Assembly (NCBI GenBank): GCA_963966185.1
Contig: CAWZYM010000295.1
Location: 755,001 to 819,000 of the forward strand
Source of the DNA: Rhabditoides inermis
Lineage: Eukaryota > Nematoda > Chromadorea > Rhabditida > Rhabditidae
DNA length: 64,000 nucleotides
Direction: 5' to 3'
Shown here: positions 25,568 through 38,835 of the stretch, piece by piece
Position numbering within the stretch: position 1 is the first letter of the stretch
Layout: the number at the start of each line of letters is the position of its first letter
The notes under the pieces: model-generated
The model's input: only the letters and a program-made list of their open reading frames with translations
What the model was told of the DNA's origin: nothing
Databases searched by the model: none
Position numbers and translations under genes: made by a program

Positions 25568-26240
25568 CTACAAGCTTGCTTTGAGCTGTTTGAACGGCGT
25601 CTCCACCCTCCGATCCATCTCTCGAATCAGATGGTCCGTCGCCTCCTCGGCACAGCCCTGGAATCAGCGATGTACATATGTAGTTTCTTATTCGATGTTG
25701 ATGGTTGGGGTCGACGTATCATCGAAGCATAATCTGTTCAGTGGCAAAACCGCATTCGACAGAACCAAAAACCAAAGCAATCAAAATGTGTTTGTGTATG
25801 ACGAATCAACGAATGACGGTTTTGACGAAAGATGCGAATAACTCTGACAAGTGACAGGCATACCTGGAACAGTGTGAGTCCGCTCCCGCCGTGGCCATAA
25901 TTGTGGACTACGGGAATCTGAATTGCTTTGTAGAACTTAGAGTTATATTATGTTAGCTGAAAGAACATCAACAGCGCCTATTGTCAACTAAAACTGCAAG
26001 TTATCCTTACGGTACTCATGAAACTTATTTATATCGTATTTACAAAAATCGATTACAAACGTAATGCAGAGTGTTTTAACTGAAATAACTGTGCCCACCT
26101 GTCTGCCTCCCATCACCCTCCTCTCAGCCTCGACCCGAATCGGATCCCGCACCGGACGGAGACCCACGTGGTGCGACACCACCGTGGCATTCTAGAAAAG
26201 AATATGTTTCCCTATTATTTCATTGAAACATTACAGTAAG

Positions 26241-26277
<37 letters not shown>

Positions 26278-29200
26278 TCCCACCTCCAGGGCCGGACAGA
26301 GCCTCCTCGCCCTCCGCATGATGTCCTCGGCCGTCTCCTCGTTGACTGTCGTGTCCCACTGCCCCTCGTCGTGTGTCCCACCCACGATCAGGGTGTCCGA
26401 GCTGAAGTACTAGTTTTAAGTATGATTGTTATATTAGTGTTATTATTATGCGTAGTTTTCGATTCTCATGTATTGTTTTGTTATTTCTCCTTTTTCCGTT
26501 TTCTTCCGTGTTCCTCTCTGTTCACGTATTATTCCACTCACTTGACAAGAATGTAGGTTCCCTTGGTCATGTAGAAGTGTTTCACCTGCGGGCAGCGAAC
26601 GCGGAGCACCTCAAATCACTCACATGTGATTGGAAATATTTAGCTGGTTTTTAAATTTCACGCACGTTCACATTTTTTCTCCACATCCACACTCACACAA
26701 GATGGAAAGAAAGTGTTTCACAGAATCACCTGTACGCCTGTACCCTCACAGGTACAACTACATGGACTACATGGACAGTATCACATAATGTGTTAACCAA
26801 CTCCGACACCGTGTATCCTTACCTGTCCCCTGACGGGCCGCATCTTGTCGTCTCCCAACAGCTCGCGCGCCCCCAGACCGCAGCAGTTCACCAACATGTC
26901 ACACTTAAGAGTGAAAATATTAATTATTATACCACAAGGATTCTTCACACATGAAATTATTGTGAGCAATGCCAATGGGATGCGGTAGAAATTGTTATGG
27001 TAGTTTTTTCGTACCTGACTGATTTGGGCGGCCTCGGCGAGAGATGAGACACGGTGCTCGATCAGCTTGCCACCGCGGGAAAGGAACCTGGAAATAATCG
27101 TTGGAGTTTTTCGAGGGAGAGTGGACATTCTGCGCACATCAAAGGGAATCAAATTCTTGAATCACTCACTTCTCCTCGAGGTATGGCAAATGCTTGGCTC
27201 CTTCCAAGTAGAGCGTCGTGAAGAAGAAACCATGCCTACAAATCAAGCATTGTGATGATCCCATGTATCTCTCTCTCTCTCTTTCTCTCTCTCTCTTTTT
27301 CTCCACTCTCTCTCTCTCTCCACCCTCTCTCTCTTTCTCTCTCTCCACCCTCTCTCTCTCTCTCTCTCACTTCATCTCCTCCATGGGTGTCACTCCTCGA
27401 ACGTCGTCTTCTGTCATTTCGCGGAAGTTGCGTACGATGTGAGACCAGAACGGAGCCGGTTCTTTCTGAATGAACAGTAATTTGGTTATTTTACTTCTGT
27501 ACATAGGGCATTCGGGGAAGAAAGGCTGTTGCGTTGCGCCTTTATGAACATGGAAAAGAGATTCGTGAGACCGCGGCATAATAATAATAATGTATTTATT
27601 CATAATCAGAAATCACAAAATCACAACACACAGCATCCAACAAACTAACGGTCAGACCCGTGAGTAGGGACAAAGTGAAGACTGTGACAGAGCCCATTGG
27701 CACCCATACGAGCGCATAGAATGGGTTGTCATCTCAAACACAGACACAGAAACTACTTCAACCGTCCAGAACAGAAAGGAATCAAACTCGGGCTACCTAG
27801 TCGCCTGAGAGCAATCAATTTATATACGGGTGGGGTCATCTACAGTAAAACGAGAGAAGTTATTTGTGAAAAAAGACATTAGTCGTACTCTGAAGTCCGT
27901 CTTTTTAAATTGGCATACTGTATTTGAATCTAAGAGATTCCAGTATTTCACTACTCGATATGTGATAAAACTCTGGCTAAGGGTGGTCTTGGAGATACTC
28001 TGTAATTTCAAGCCATTCGAACGCAATGATGATGATCTTGAATTTGCAAGTATGAAGGGATTAGGAGCGTTTACGAAACCATACAGATAGCTATGAACAA
28101 GGCGCAAATCTGACAAAGTTCTGCGAGTCCACAGTGTGTCAAGCTCCAATTGTTTCAGTCGACAATGATATGACAGTTTCGGGGCAAGCATTCTAGTGAA
28201 GAATCTTTGCACAGCTTCTAATTCGTTAGTTTGAGTTACGTTAAGTGCAAGAAGCACCTCACTACCGTACTCGAGAACTGGTCGTATTTTATATTTATAG
28301 AAGTTTAAAAACAACGACTCATTCCGTTGGAAGGCCATTCGTAATACACCGACTCGTGAAGATGTTTTCTGAATGATTTTTCTGATATGCTCGCTTGGAC
28401 TGAGATCGGATGTGAGATAAATACCAAGATCTTTGATTGAGTCAGTGCAGGCTATTACTGAGCCATCACACGTATATACAGACTTGATGGCACGTTTTCC
28501 AAAATGAATAACTCTGGATTTAGCAGCCGATAGTAAGAGTTGGCGCTCACCAAGCCATTGATGTACATTTACCAAGTCAGTTTCGAGTAATACTTTGAAA
28601 TTGGGAATGTTCTGTGGAATTGACAGTTTCATGTCATCCGCGTACAAGAAGTATTTGCTATGTTTAATAACAGAGCCGATTCCATTTACATAGATCAAGA
28701 AAAGTAGAGGTCCAACAACACTACCTTGTGGTACACCACTAAGAACTGGAATCCAATCTGATAGTCCTGTGCCCACCCTTACCGACTGAGTGCGGTCAGA
28801 TAGAAACAGATTTAACCACCGGAGAGTTTTTCCATCAATCTTGTATGACCTGCATACCTCATTTAATCTTCTATGAACAACTGAATCAAACGCCTTTTTA
28901 ATATCTAGATAAATCGTGTCTACCGGTATTTTTTTATCCAAATGTTCAACTAAATATCCTACATATTCAACCATTTGACTTGTTGTGCCTCTACCATCGA
29001 GAAAACCATGCTGCTGTGGATTTATTATTTATTATGCATAGCGGATTTTTTTCCGATTAATTTGTTGTATTACTATCACAAACTATTTCAATCTGTTCAG
29101 ATAACATAAACTTTTTTTTCTTTTTTTGCCATTCACCAGGGATATCGATAAGGAAGTTATGTACGCTGACACTTATCTACTGTTTCTTATCAAATCTGTT

Positions 29201-30855
29201 GTGGTGAACAGCAGCGCTTCTACATAATTTTCACGTTTTTTTCAAGTTTTTTTTTGTCAGTACATTTCATATCAGAAATGAAAGGAATTCGCGTGTAATG
29301 CGTTTAATAATATGAACATATGCACACATACTGTTTTAGCAATTCCATTTCGTTTGTGATGCTCATGATGCTCAGCACGCACACTGAATACATTCGTCTG
29401 CGTGTTATCAACTAATGCAGTCGCCCAGTCAACAGCCACAATCTTTTCTGTATCTATCTCTGCAGCAAAACTACTATTTTTAGTTGTAGCGTGGGTAGAA
29501 TGGACTCGTGTCAAGTGACCAGCCGTGGGAAGAAAAAACCACACCATACTCACTATGCTCTATGAAAAGTGCATTCGTTCATATCAAGAAAGGAAGAGAG
29601 AGACAGAGAAAGAAAGAGACAAAGAGAAAGAAAGAGACAGAGACACAGAGAGAGAGAGAGAGACACAGAGAGAGAGAGAGAGAGAGAGACCGTTCCCGAC
29701 CGTCTGACTGAGTATGCACCCGCTCTGTCGCCCGGCGCCCCTCGTGTCCGCCAGCCGGGTGTGCGCCTCGATGTATCGCCACGTGGTCGAGGACCACTTC
29801 CTGCAAGCGTCCCCCCCTCTCTCTCTCTCTATCTTTCTTTCTCTCTCTCTCTCTCTCTCTCTGTAGCTCTCTCCCTTTCTCTGTCTCTCTCTCTTTTTCT
29901 GCGTCTTGCTATCAAATCAAAAACCATAAGAGAACTATTTTTGTATGGTGCCGAGTACGGAGTTGAAGAAGATGCTAACTTCCACCCACAGTATCAGTTT
30001 CTTGTCGGTGTCCCCGAAGTAGTATGGTTCGAACAGTCCGGCAGCCACGTTGGATGTCAGATTCGGCGAGCGATCGGCAGTGATGATTGTCACCTTGAAA
30101 CCTTGAATATCACAACAGTTCTTTCGTTTTTTTTTCAATTTTAATTGTTTACTGAAAGAGCCGTGATTACTGTAATCCTCCTAGATAGGTTACAGAAGAA
30201 ATTATAATGATGATGCTAAATCGCGCAAATTACTTGATAATTCCTTCGGTTCAATTATGTTTACGACGAAACGTACTTTGATACTAACAATGAGTTGTTT
30301 CCTTCATTGTCTTGTCTGCTATCTACATCCAGAGTACCAGAGTACACCAGTACACACCAAGTTTGCGTGCATCTACGGAACGTTATTTTTCACGTTTTCA
30401 TAGTTGTTCTCTGCTTCTACATGGTTCTATAGTGCAGGAATTTGGCGGCAACATTTTTTTCTACATTCCACAGTCACTCAATTCAGTGGCCATTAGCGTT
30501 ATCCACTTTGGGGAAAACGTGCTGGATCTAACCGCCTCCCCGGTTTATCCATTCTTTTATTCAATATTCAATATCAATCAATATATAATATATTTCTTTT
30601 TCTGTTTTTGAAAACTGCAAAAAAGTAGAAAACAAACTTGAGGTTGCTGTATCCATTTTACAGTCATTTATCCGTTTTCACTTGTTGTTAGAATTAGTTG
30701 AATAGTGCTCTCACATACCTCTACCCACGGCACGTAACTACCGTAACTACTTTACTACAAGTATTCGATCTCACCTCGACCCCCGGCAGCCTCTCTTGTA
30801 TGGTGCACGCGGTGGACAGTCCGATGATGCCCGCGCCGAGAACGCACACTCGCAT
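25568..30855 (-). CDS. D-amino-acid / D-aspartate oxidase, copy 2
   Basis: Tandem paralog of the oxidase to its left. Twelve exons: 30775-30855, 29990-30093, 29701-29800, 27371-27465, 27170-27235, 27015-27087, 26823-26903, 26542-26609, 26284-26401, 26099-26191, 25864-25917, 25568-25657; 341 codons with stop. Exons 1-9 have exactly the same lengths as in copy 1; the last exon is split by an extra intron. Motifs: VCVLGAGIIGLSTA (FAD fold), [27 protein letters not shown], and HNYGHGGSG followed by GCAEEA. The C-terminus is KASL, not a good peroxisomal signal, unlike copy 1. Introns 1 and 6 end in AAG and intron 7 in GAG. Intron 3 (2.2 kb) carries a sense non-LTR element, yet the coding sequence is intact. 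Confidence 0.88.
26244..26274 (+). repeat. GA microsatellite
   Basis: (GA)n of about 30 bp in intron 9 of oxidase copy 2, a few bases from the exon 9 donor. Confidence 0.9.
27580..29015 (-). mobile_element. non-LTR retrotransposon, 5' truncated, intact RT frame
   Basis: One open frame of about 390 codons runs from the 5' break near 29010 to TAA at 27820. Seen in order: QQHGFLDGRGTTSQM, DIKKAFDSVVH (RT motif A), [19 protein letters not shown] (motif B), YADD (motif C), then a thumb/tail with YKIRPVLEYGSEVLL. No endonuclease domain remains because the copy starts inside RT. The 3' end has ATT/AAT repeats near 27580-27600. It lies in the sense direction in intron 3 of oxidase copy 2. The undamaged frame suggests a recent insertion. 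Confidence 0.88.
29590..29690 (+). repeat. GA/GAAA purine tract
   Basis: Degenerate GAAA then (GA)n runs beside exon 3 of oxidase copy 2. A matching CT tract lies at 29815-29895 on the other side of the exon. Confidence 0.9.
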
Positions 30856-31266
30856 GGGGGCTGGAAAGAGAAAGAGGTTGGCACGTTTCAGAAATGAAAA
30901 TGGCCACAACACAAGAGCCCGAATGCATTCGAACCTCTTTCTCATTCATAATCACGATCAGGTACATGAAAAGGTAAGGTGAGCCCCCGATTTAATCGAA
31001 ATATGAGTAAAAGCTCTTATAAATGTTTTTCTCAATTTTTTAGATACTGTAGATGAAAAAGTGGAAACCGCAACAAATGTGCGCCAGATCCGGAAGAATA
31101 ATGCAGAACTGAGGTGCGCTGTGTACCCATGGAGTGTTATCAGTGTTATCTGTGGATTGCTAGTTTGGATGGGGTGAGTGCTGCGTGCATCCGTGAAATT
31201 CAATAAAAAGAGACAAGTTACATGTGCATGAAACGCATACGCGCAGAGAAACCAAAATGGTATACC

Positions 31267-31637
31267 TTAAAGGCACAGTGGCGCTTAGTTTTTGACTTTG
31301 TTTCATTGCTTGATCCATATAAACACGAAACAATCAAAGAAAACGCGGAAGAACGGCGTTTCCGCGTTACCTACCCGCTTACCAACATCTGCACGTGCGA
31401 AGCTTGGTAAGGCGAATTCGAACTCCGCGCCAAAATGCTTATCGAAAAGTTGAGCTCTGTGCGCATCTCGTCGGTATGAGTACGACAACACATGTCGTTG
31501 TAGTGTTGTGGTAACGCTCACGGTTCACGGACCATGCTATGACGGTTCGATTCCCGCTACGTGCAATCAGTTTTGCCAAGTTCTCGAGAGTGAATTTCGT
31601 TGAACCTTGGTAATTCTAAACGCCCCTGTGCCTTTAA
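31267..31637. mobile_element. fold-back element with tRNA-like core
   Basis: Ends are inverted copies of TTAAAGGCACAGTGGCG (right end CGCCCCTGTGCCTTTAA). The core at about 31494-31560 has TAGTGTTGTGG (A-box-like) and GGTTCGATTCCC (B-box-like), followed by AGTTTTGCCAAG. Terminal sequence and core are related to the elements at 17.3-17.8 kb and 24.0-24.4 kb. No protein is encoded. Confidence 0.7.
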
Positions 31638-32253
31638 ATATCGAAAACACACATCTTGAACAAGAAACAAAAAAAGAATGAATGTACACGAAACATGCAA
31701 AAATGGCTTATAACAAAGTGCTTAGACACAGATAAGATACGATATCAAATATCGGATGTTAGAGTTGGAATCGGAACAAATGGGTTCGCAGGTCATGTAG
31801 AGTCGATAAGCGGTATTCATATCAGGCATGTGGAAAGCACAAGTGTTTCTATTCATCCACGTGATCTATGCGATGGTTCGACTGTCTGCGGCAGACTGCA
31901 CTTATGTTGCGAGGGCGAGTGAAGTAAACATTTTGAACTTTTTTGATTAATTGTCAAAAGACAAGCATACTGTAGATGATGTATTCATCTTTTTGTTCTA
32001 TAATTCACTGTAGATGGTGTATTCAACTTTTCGTACTATCATTCCAAAGACAAAAATAATTTAAGGTTTAAGTGCATAATCGTTTTAGTTCACAATTGCT
32101 TTCGTACATACAACTGACAAGAACATATAGTAGATATATTCTAATAGTTGCACTGCCATTTCAAAGACAAAAAAATTTACTTAAATAACTACTCGTTTTA
32201 GTTAACATTTGCTTTTGTACATTACAATATAATTAACTTATTCTTAAAGGGAG

Positions 32254-32549
32254 TGTACACTCTGAATTTCGAGGTTGAGTTAGCACCGGGATGTGAAAAT
32301 ATGAGGAAAATGATGCACTTTTGTCAATACAACTATGTGTCGAAGATACCTAAAAGTCAATGAAAAATTCTGTTGAACATTGAAAATTGGCACCAATTGG
32401 CACCAATTTCTGCATTTTGACACATTTTGCGCTCAATTTTCATCTATTTGCAGACATTTTCAGAAAATAGTTGTATTGACAAAAATGCATAGTTTTCATC
32501 ATATTTTCACATCCCGGTGCTAACTTCCATTCGAAATTCAGAGTGTACA
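32254..32549. mobile_element. MITE with about 85-bp terminal inverted repeats
   Basis: The left arm TGTACACTCTGAATTTCGA...GCACCGGGATGTGAAAATAT is mirrored at the right end, with small differences. The centre includes a tandem TTGGCACCAATTGGCACCAA. It is non-coding and sits in intergenic DNA. Confidence 0.8.
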
Positions 32550-32559
32550 GTTGTTTTAA

Positions 32560-34100
32560 AGTTCTTTCAAAAGTCGTTATCCACGTGCACACGTGCTCTT
32601 TTTGACAACGATGATCCGACTCTGCAGCCTTTTCGATTTCAATTTGCAAAATAATACAGTAATGTATGGGAGACTTCAATGTTCAATGTCACTAAATGTA
32701 GGGACCACAATGAGATTTTCAAATATTTGGATATGGTATAGCATTAAGTTCATTAATGTAGTTCATTTCAAGCTAATTTCAAAAATATATAATGTTCATA
32801 GGGTTCATCGTTCACATTGCGCTCTAATTCCGCACGGCGCCGCGTCCCAGAGCGCGCGCTCACATAGGGAAAGTGCGACAGAGGGCGGCTATATCAAAGC
32901 ACTGATGACGTCATCGATAGTTAAATAATGAACATATTCTTTATAATAGTACCACTCGGTTTTGTTTGACTGTAATCGATACGTACTCGTTGAAATACGT
33001 CTTTTATGTTAGCATTTTTCATTACTCACTTTGAGCGATGGCGGCTAGATCAAAGAAATATGACGTCATCGTATCTCTTTTTACCGATTTTAACTACTTT
33101 ACAGGGTACATGATCCCATAAATAAGATACCGTTAGAATCAGCGCGAAATGGCGAATCGTTCTATGCTAATTAGAGCACGTCATGTGTCCAGTGAGAAAA
33201 TGTTACATGATTTCGCCGGGCTCTCTGCAACTCACGTTGTGGTTCCTACACTAAATGTTTTGTATATATTTCCATTCTGTTCACTAAAAGACTGGTTTCT
33301 TTCTATTTTGTCCACTGTATGAGTAATAAAAATGAAAGGTACAGTCTCCACGCATTTGTCTCCTTTTTCATGACCATTCGTGACAGTTGTTTTAATCATT
33401 TCTAGCTTTCTAACAACTGGAAATTCTCAAAACTAGTGTAAGTATTTATGTTTCACTACAACTTGTAATGTCTACATGTGTCGTGTTTTAATGAATAATC
33501 CTGGCCACCATGCTTTAAAAAGCGTTCTGTCCATGATATTTACGAAGTTACGTTTCACTTAGTTAGTGAATGTGTAAGTGTACGTGAAAATGTTAATATT
33601 TTTGCTGAAATGTTCACTATGCGTGATTTTTAAAACATTTCAAATGTACACGCAACGTAGTCCTTTTTATAATTGCACGTCAGGTACACACAGAAATTTG
33701 GAGCACCTCTCATGTCACATTGTGGCTTCTATTTCGGTAAAAAATGTTGTTTCCACATTAATTTCCCATATTCTTTTACGCACAAAGTCTCATGTTTGAA
33801 ATCACATTACTGCATATTGTGTCAACAAGCAGTTTCTTATGAGTGTTATGTATACCGTATATTACAATATCAGTAGTAAATAGAAATAGTCTCTGTGTCT
33901 GATTCAGTTTAGTGTTTGGACTTTACATAAAACAAACGTGTCTGACAGTTCGTGGCGTGCATATTTTCAGTGTCTTTCTTGTTCATCAATGTGCATGTCG
34001 AAATGCGAAATCACAAAAAAGCGCAGTGACGCGTATTTGTCTAGACACTAGATTCTCTCAATACCATCGTTTCTCAAACAATTCGTTTTCGCGTAAGCAA
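32560..34100. other. intergenic upstream of receptor gene
   Basis: No exon supported. GC-richer patches at 32820-32910 and 33170-33235 contain TGACGTCATC sites (32905, 33060), which are CRE-like. Confidence 0.4.
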
Positions 34101-34121
34101 AGCAGTTCTACTTTCAGTGTC

Positions 34122-35552
34122 ATGGACAGTCTCCTATCATGCCTAGTAGTTTCTGGCCAGAGAAGCGAAGAAGAGAGGACTACGTATGGCTACTTTGTAC
34201 TGGTATTCTCATCTACCGCTTTTCTACTCAACCTATTTGTGTCAACAACGGTTCTCCACAATTGGAAGCTATTTAAAGTGGCGGTAACTGTTTTTTTTTT
34301 GAGATCTTTGATGTCTCTTTTTTTCAGAAGTTCACTCATTTTGTACTCAGTCTGGGCATTTGTGGTATGCTATATTCTGGCATCAACTTTCTTGTTTCCA
34401 TTCCATGTTCTTTCGGATATTGCTACCATTTAAGGTGGGGCTACTGTCGATCAATAAAAACAATTGTTTTGTTTCAGATCTGATATCGTCATGATATCAG
34501 TGTCTTCTATAAACACAATGGCACATTTTGGATATTTGTTTGCTATGTTTTCATTAGCAATCGATAGGATCGTGATTGTTCTTATGAGAAAGGAATCTAA
34601 CAAGGTAGGATTGTTTCTCTTTTTTCTTTTTTTCATGCTTGGAAATTTTTCTGTTTGTTTTTCAGGTAGTTTTGTTATCTCCGTGGTTTTTAACTGTATC
34701 GCTCGCAATTGCAACCAACGCTTATGGCTGCTACAAAAGGTTTCTTTTTAATACAGTGATATCTTACTTATGAATCATGCTTATTCCGCATAAAAATATA
34801 TTGTATTGTAATACAAAATAACAAACCTACGTGTTCACTAGATTCAACCACTTTGCTCTACAATATACATACAACTGTTCAAACTGCGACATTAAATTAT
34901 TCACATTCTCTGATTTCAACCTTTACGTTGGAATAACAATTCCTATTATAATGATGGTCATTTATATAGTCATTCTGGTAAGTTGAGAGTCAGTAATGAG
35001 TAAATCTCTTTCATTCAGATTACAATGTTCCAAAGTTCTAAAACGAGCGGGTTACATTTACAAAACTTCAAAGGCTCAAAGCGTCAAAAGCAGCGAGAAG
35101 TGTCATTGGTAAGTAACCCAAACCAATCATGAACTATATCTCAACAGGCTCTGCAATTCATCTTCATTTGTGTCAGTCAGTTCCTCGCAGCTTTGTTATT
35201 CTGGCTAGTTCCCAAAATGGCTGGCGCATCTCTCTGGAAACTTCTGGTGATGGGTTGTATAGGTAAGACTTGTTTGAAATTATTTTCCACAACTTCATTC
35301 AGGTGTGATTAACGTATCAGTCCACCCGACCATAGTGTTGTGCTTTAATAAGTTGATTCGGTGAGTGATAGTAGATGTTAGATGTGTATGTACTGTTGTA
35401 AATGTACTTGTTGTTTCAGTAACGGTGCGATAGACATGGTTCTTCGCAGCAATCGGACGTATGTGATGCATTTGCTATCAAACAAGGCTACTGTAAGCGT
35501 CCATAAAGTGGATAGAATGTCCACTACAAAGACTAACACTCTCGCAATGTGA
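34122..35552 (+). CDS. serpentine (7-TM) receptor, nematode type
   Basis: Nine exons (34122-34283, 34328-34434, 34478-34604, 34666-34739, 34842-34977, 35019-35108, 35148-35262, 35303-35360, 35420-35552) give 333 aa in perfect phase. Seven hydrophobic segments are visible: YFVLVFSSTAFLLNLFV, LGICGMLYSGINFLV, HFGYLFAMFSLAIDRIVIV, WFLTVSLAIATNAYG, VGITIPIIMMVIYIVIL, FIFICVSQFLAALLFWLV and INVSVHPTIVLCF. After TM3, IDR stands at the DRY position. SVHPTIV replaces NPxxY in TM7. Two Cys (YNCSNC) lie in the TM4-TM5 loop. The basic loop after TM5 and the Thr/Ser tail are cytoplasmic. Probably a chemosensory receptor; the sr class cannot be fixed. ATG follows CTTTCAG. Confidence 0.75.
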
Positions 35553-35762
35553 CTTTATCTCATACAATTTTCGTACAAACATATTTTTTTCAGAAACAGT
35601 GGGCGGCGAACCAGCATGAGCATTGAAAGATTTTAAATACAATCATTTTTAATATTTATTACGTCATTCTATTTTTGGCGGTTCATCGATAACGGACATG
35701 AAAATGATTTGACAAAAACGAGTTACAGCATCTGAAAACATGTTGATTGAATACATTGTTAT

Positions 35763-36807
35763 TCAGCTCTCACCATCAATTCGTTTTACTATCCGAAACT
35801 GTGTGGGCGGATATTTTTCGAATACAAAGTACGAGGCACCCGCTATAAGAAATAGACCGCATCCAATTAGCGTGATCTTGAGATTCTGATAAACCGGGAT
35901 AACTATCTGAAAATACATACATTATCATCATTATTTGAGTTGGATTTTGATATCACAAATCGATAAATCACTCACATTACAAACGCATTCAATGTAGACG
36001 AATATTATGAGCATAATGCTGGTCTGAAAACATGTAGGTTTTTTTTGTTGTTGTCACACTAATATTCATTCACCTTTATGGCGTTCTTATTTACTGGAAT
36101 GTTCTTGTATCGGATCCACAACAGAGCGCTCAGCGTCACCGCTTCCTTATTGGGAACTGGTATACAAAACAATAAGATTAAGTATTACATACCTCAAGGA
36201 GGCCTAATATGGACAAGTATCGCAATAGAATTTCCACGTTGCCGATGAGAGAACAAGCGATCCAAAGAACTGCCTGAAAATAAATCGATATGCAGATTAG
36301 TATAATTATTATGAAACAGTATCATACGTGAATGATGAGTGACATCCGGGGACTGGCACTGTCAGCTGATACGAGCGCGACACACCGAGGCATCATGCCC
36401 TGTCGAGCACCCGCCAACATGAATCTGAACATGTAAATGAATAATTATATTCAATCACAAGTTGTTTTAACCGATGATCTCAACATAGTAGTTGTACTAA
36501 ATAGTCCAAAAAGCGGTTCTACTTGCCTGCTAGAAATGAATAGCGCCGAGTTGAGTGTGCTTCCAACCACGATTCCAACGAGGACAGGCATCACATAGGC
36601 GGCCGAGGAGCCGAGGGAACGCTCCACGAATGTCTAGAAGAAGAATGAAGAAGTGAACTAAAGATACAACCTACCGTAGCTACTGCACTCGAATGCAAGA
36701 TGTCCTCTGGTTCCAGAATCACGAAGTATGCAACGTTGGCGGAGACGTAGAGCAGCATTGTGAGAAGGACCCCGCCGAGAACGGAAAGGGGGAAGGTGCT
36801 GCAAGAG

Positions 36808-36843
<36 letters not shown>

Positions 36844-38440
36844 GTCTCCTTTCTCACCGTTTATCCCTCATATTCACTTCCTCCGTCCCAAATCCGAGAT
36901 CGTTGAAGCCGGAATACGCCCAGCCTCCTGGAAATCTTTTATGATTATTATTATAGAATATTTTCAATTCTTCGAATATGATTGACAGCCGATTGCTGAG
37001 TAAATCAACGAGGTAGTAATCATTGTTTGGTGAAACGTATTTGCAAAACGTACCGGAATAGAATGCGAGCACAATGGAGCCGGGATCAGTGATTGAACCT
37101 CGAGTAAGAGAAGACCAAGTGAAGTGAGAAGTGCGACCTGAGTTTGTTGATTTATATGTATTTTAGTTGTTTTGCATCTATGAAATTTTAAAGACAATTT
37201 TACTCACCTTTGACAATCAAAAACCACGCTCCAATCCCAATGATGCCACCGAGAATGAGTATCTTCGCAAGAGTGACGAGCACCTGTATTGATTGAAATA
37301 TTGACTTTTTGATATATCTTGTAAATACCTGAATTCTGGCTCCGTATCGACGCAGGGAGTAGAAGTTGATCCACGTGAATAGGGCTGAATAAGTGTTGTG
37401 AAACGTGTTACAAAAAGAAAAAGAACTAGATTCGTGAGTACTTACCTAGTACGAGAGCCCCACTGGCATGGACTACCACTCTCCTCTCCGATTTGCCCAG
37501 ACAAGTGACCTGATTAGATTAGTGATTGATTATCGATTATCGATTATTCATCGATTACCTGCTCGACGGCGCTGGCTGCGTAGTCACCGAATGTGAGCAC
37601 GAGAATCGACGCGGAACAGGAACTGAATTATTGATTCAAAATATGATTGAAGTATTTCAACCAAATTGTTGTTATTTTAATTTCAACAGTTTGTAGACAA
37701 TGTGAAACGTATGACTGCAGCTATCGCTATTGAAAACACATGAGAAAATAGAGTACGAAGAGTGGGAGTGAGAGAGAGGGAGAGAGGGAGAGAGGGAGAG
37801 AGGGAGGGAGAGAGGGAGAGAGGGAGAGAGGGAGAGGGAGAGAGAGAGAGAAGTGCCTTGTCGACTGACCCCTTGATAACGCTGCTGAGCCATAGGAATG
37901 CGAATGCGAGTGGCTTCCACCCCACATAGGAGATGTAGCTGAACTGGCATCCGGACTGCGGGATCGAAGTGGCCAGTTCGATGTACACCTGTTGTGACAG
38001 TTGACAGATAAGTTGATATTCACGTACATATTGATTTCATGGTGTGGTCCTCAACAAAACCTCTGAAAACAACTTGGGACTTGGGCTCTTATGATCTTTG
38101 AATTATTTAGTTTCGCCATTATGAATTTAAACATTTGATTTGATTTATCTTGAATGTAATTTATTGATTATCAAATCACCAAAGCTGACAGCATCGTCTT
38201 CACTCCGCAGACTATCCAAATGAGGAGAGACATACCGATGGAACCTGGATAAATGATCACAAATGGACAAAAATAAAATCAGTATTGTCGAAATGGTTCA
38301 ACAAATCCCTCAAAGCTACCTGTGTGGAGTAGTATTCCCTTCGGAGACACGAATATTCCAGAGCCAATGATCCCGCCAGTTGTGTACGCGATTCCTTCCA
38401 GAAGACCGATCTTGTGATCGGATGATGATGATGACGTCAT
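35763..38440 (-). CDS. SLC7-family amino-acid transporter (AAT type), copy 1
   Basis: Sixteen exons (38320-38440, 38180-38244, 37870-37988, 37559-37622, 37446-37509, 37329-37384, 37208-37283, 37054-37137, 36858-36927, 36675-36798, 36527-36633, 36328-36424, 36193-36273, 36074-36145, 35976-36023, 35763-35906) give 463 aa, slightly short for the family. TM1 has the family motif GSGIFVSPKG; 12 membrane segments are expected. VYIELATSIPQSG and FGDY follow. A Cys in the TM3-TM4 loop (EQVTCLGKS) is placed where light chains bond a heavy chain such as 4F2hc. Intron 11 has a GC donor (AG/GCAAGT), proven by frame. Intron 13 needs an AAG acceptor to avoid a stop. It sits in the plasma membrane and exchanges neutral or large amino acids by family knowledge. 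A paralog lies at 44.9-51.2 kb. Confidence 0.9.
36807..36841 (+). repeat. GTT trinucleotide repeat
   Basis: About 11 GTT copies in intron 9 of transporter copy 1, close to the exon 10 acceptor. Confidence 0.95.
37766..37852 (+). repeat. GAGAGG/GA tract
   Basis: Repeated GAGAGAGG units fill the intron between exons 3 and 4 of transporter copy 1, adjacent to the donor. Confidence 0.9.
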
Positions 38441-38835
38441 CGTGTATTTGAAGTTAGAAGAAATTATTAATAGTGCGGCAATGAAGGAAGGCGATAGATC
38501 TATTCTAGTGATCTTGCACGTTTCTGATAATGAAATCGTAAACCTGTCATTGCATTTATCTTATCTTGAATGATGGATGTGATCAACGCTAATTATACCT
38601 TGTGTATTTTTATACAAAATATACATTTTATCACCTTCATGTGTCTAATTCTCTGACCGGGCGGATCGAATTCATTGCGTGATTCAGTCGATGAATCACA
38701 CAATACCGAAAAAAACAACATATCTATGAAGGAATTCATTTCGCTTACAGACACGTATGAAAACATGCGCCAAATAATGAACAACACCACAGTATATGAA
38801 CAGCTCTGAATTGTGGAAACGCAACATCGAACGAA

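Noticed and set aside
29272..29553. Extra oxidase exons in intron 3 of copy 2
   Set aside because: A WFFLPTAGHL run faintly recalls the HGFFFTT exon, but the frame does not continue the family pattern, and the true HGFFFTT exon is at 27170-27235.
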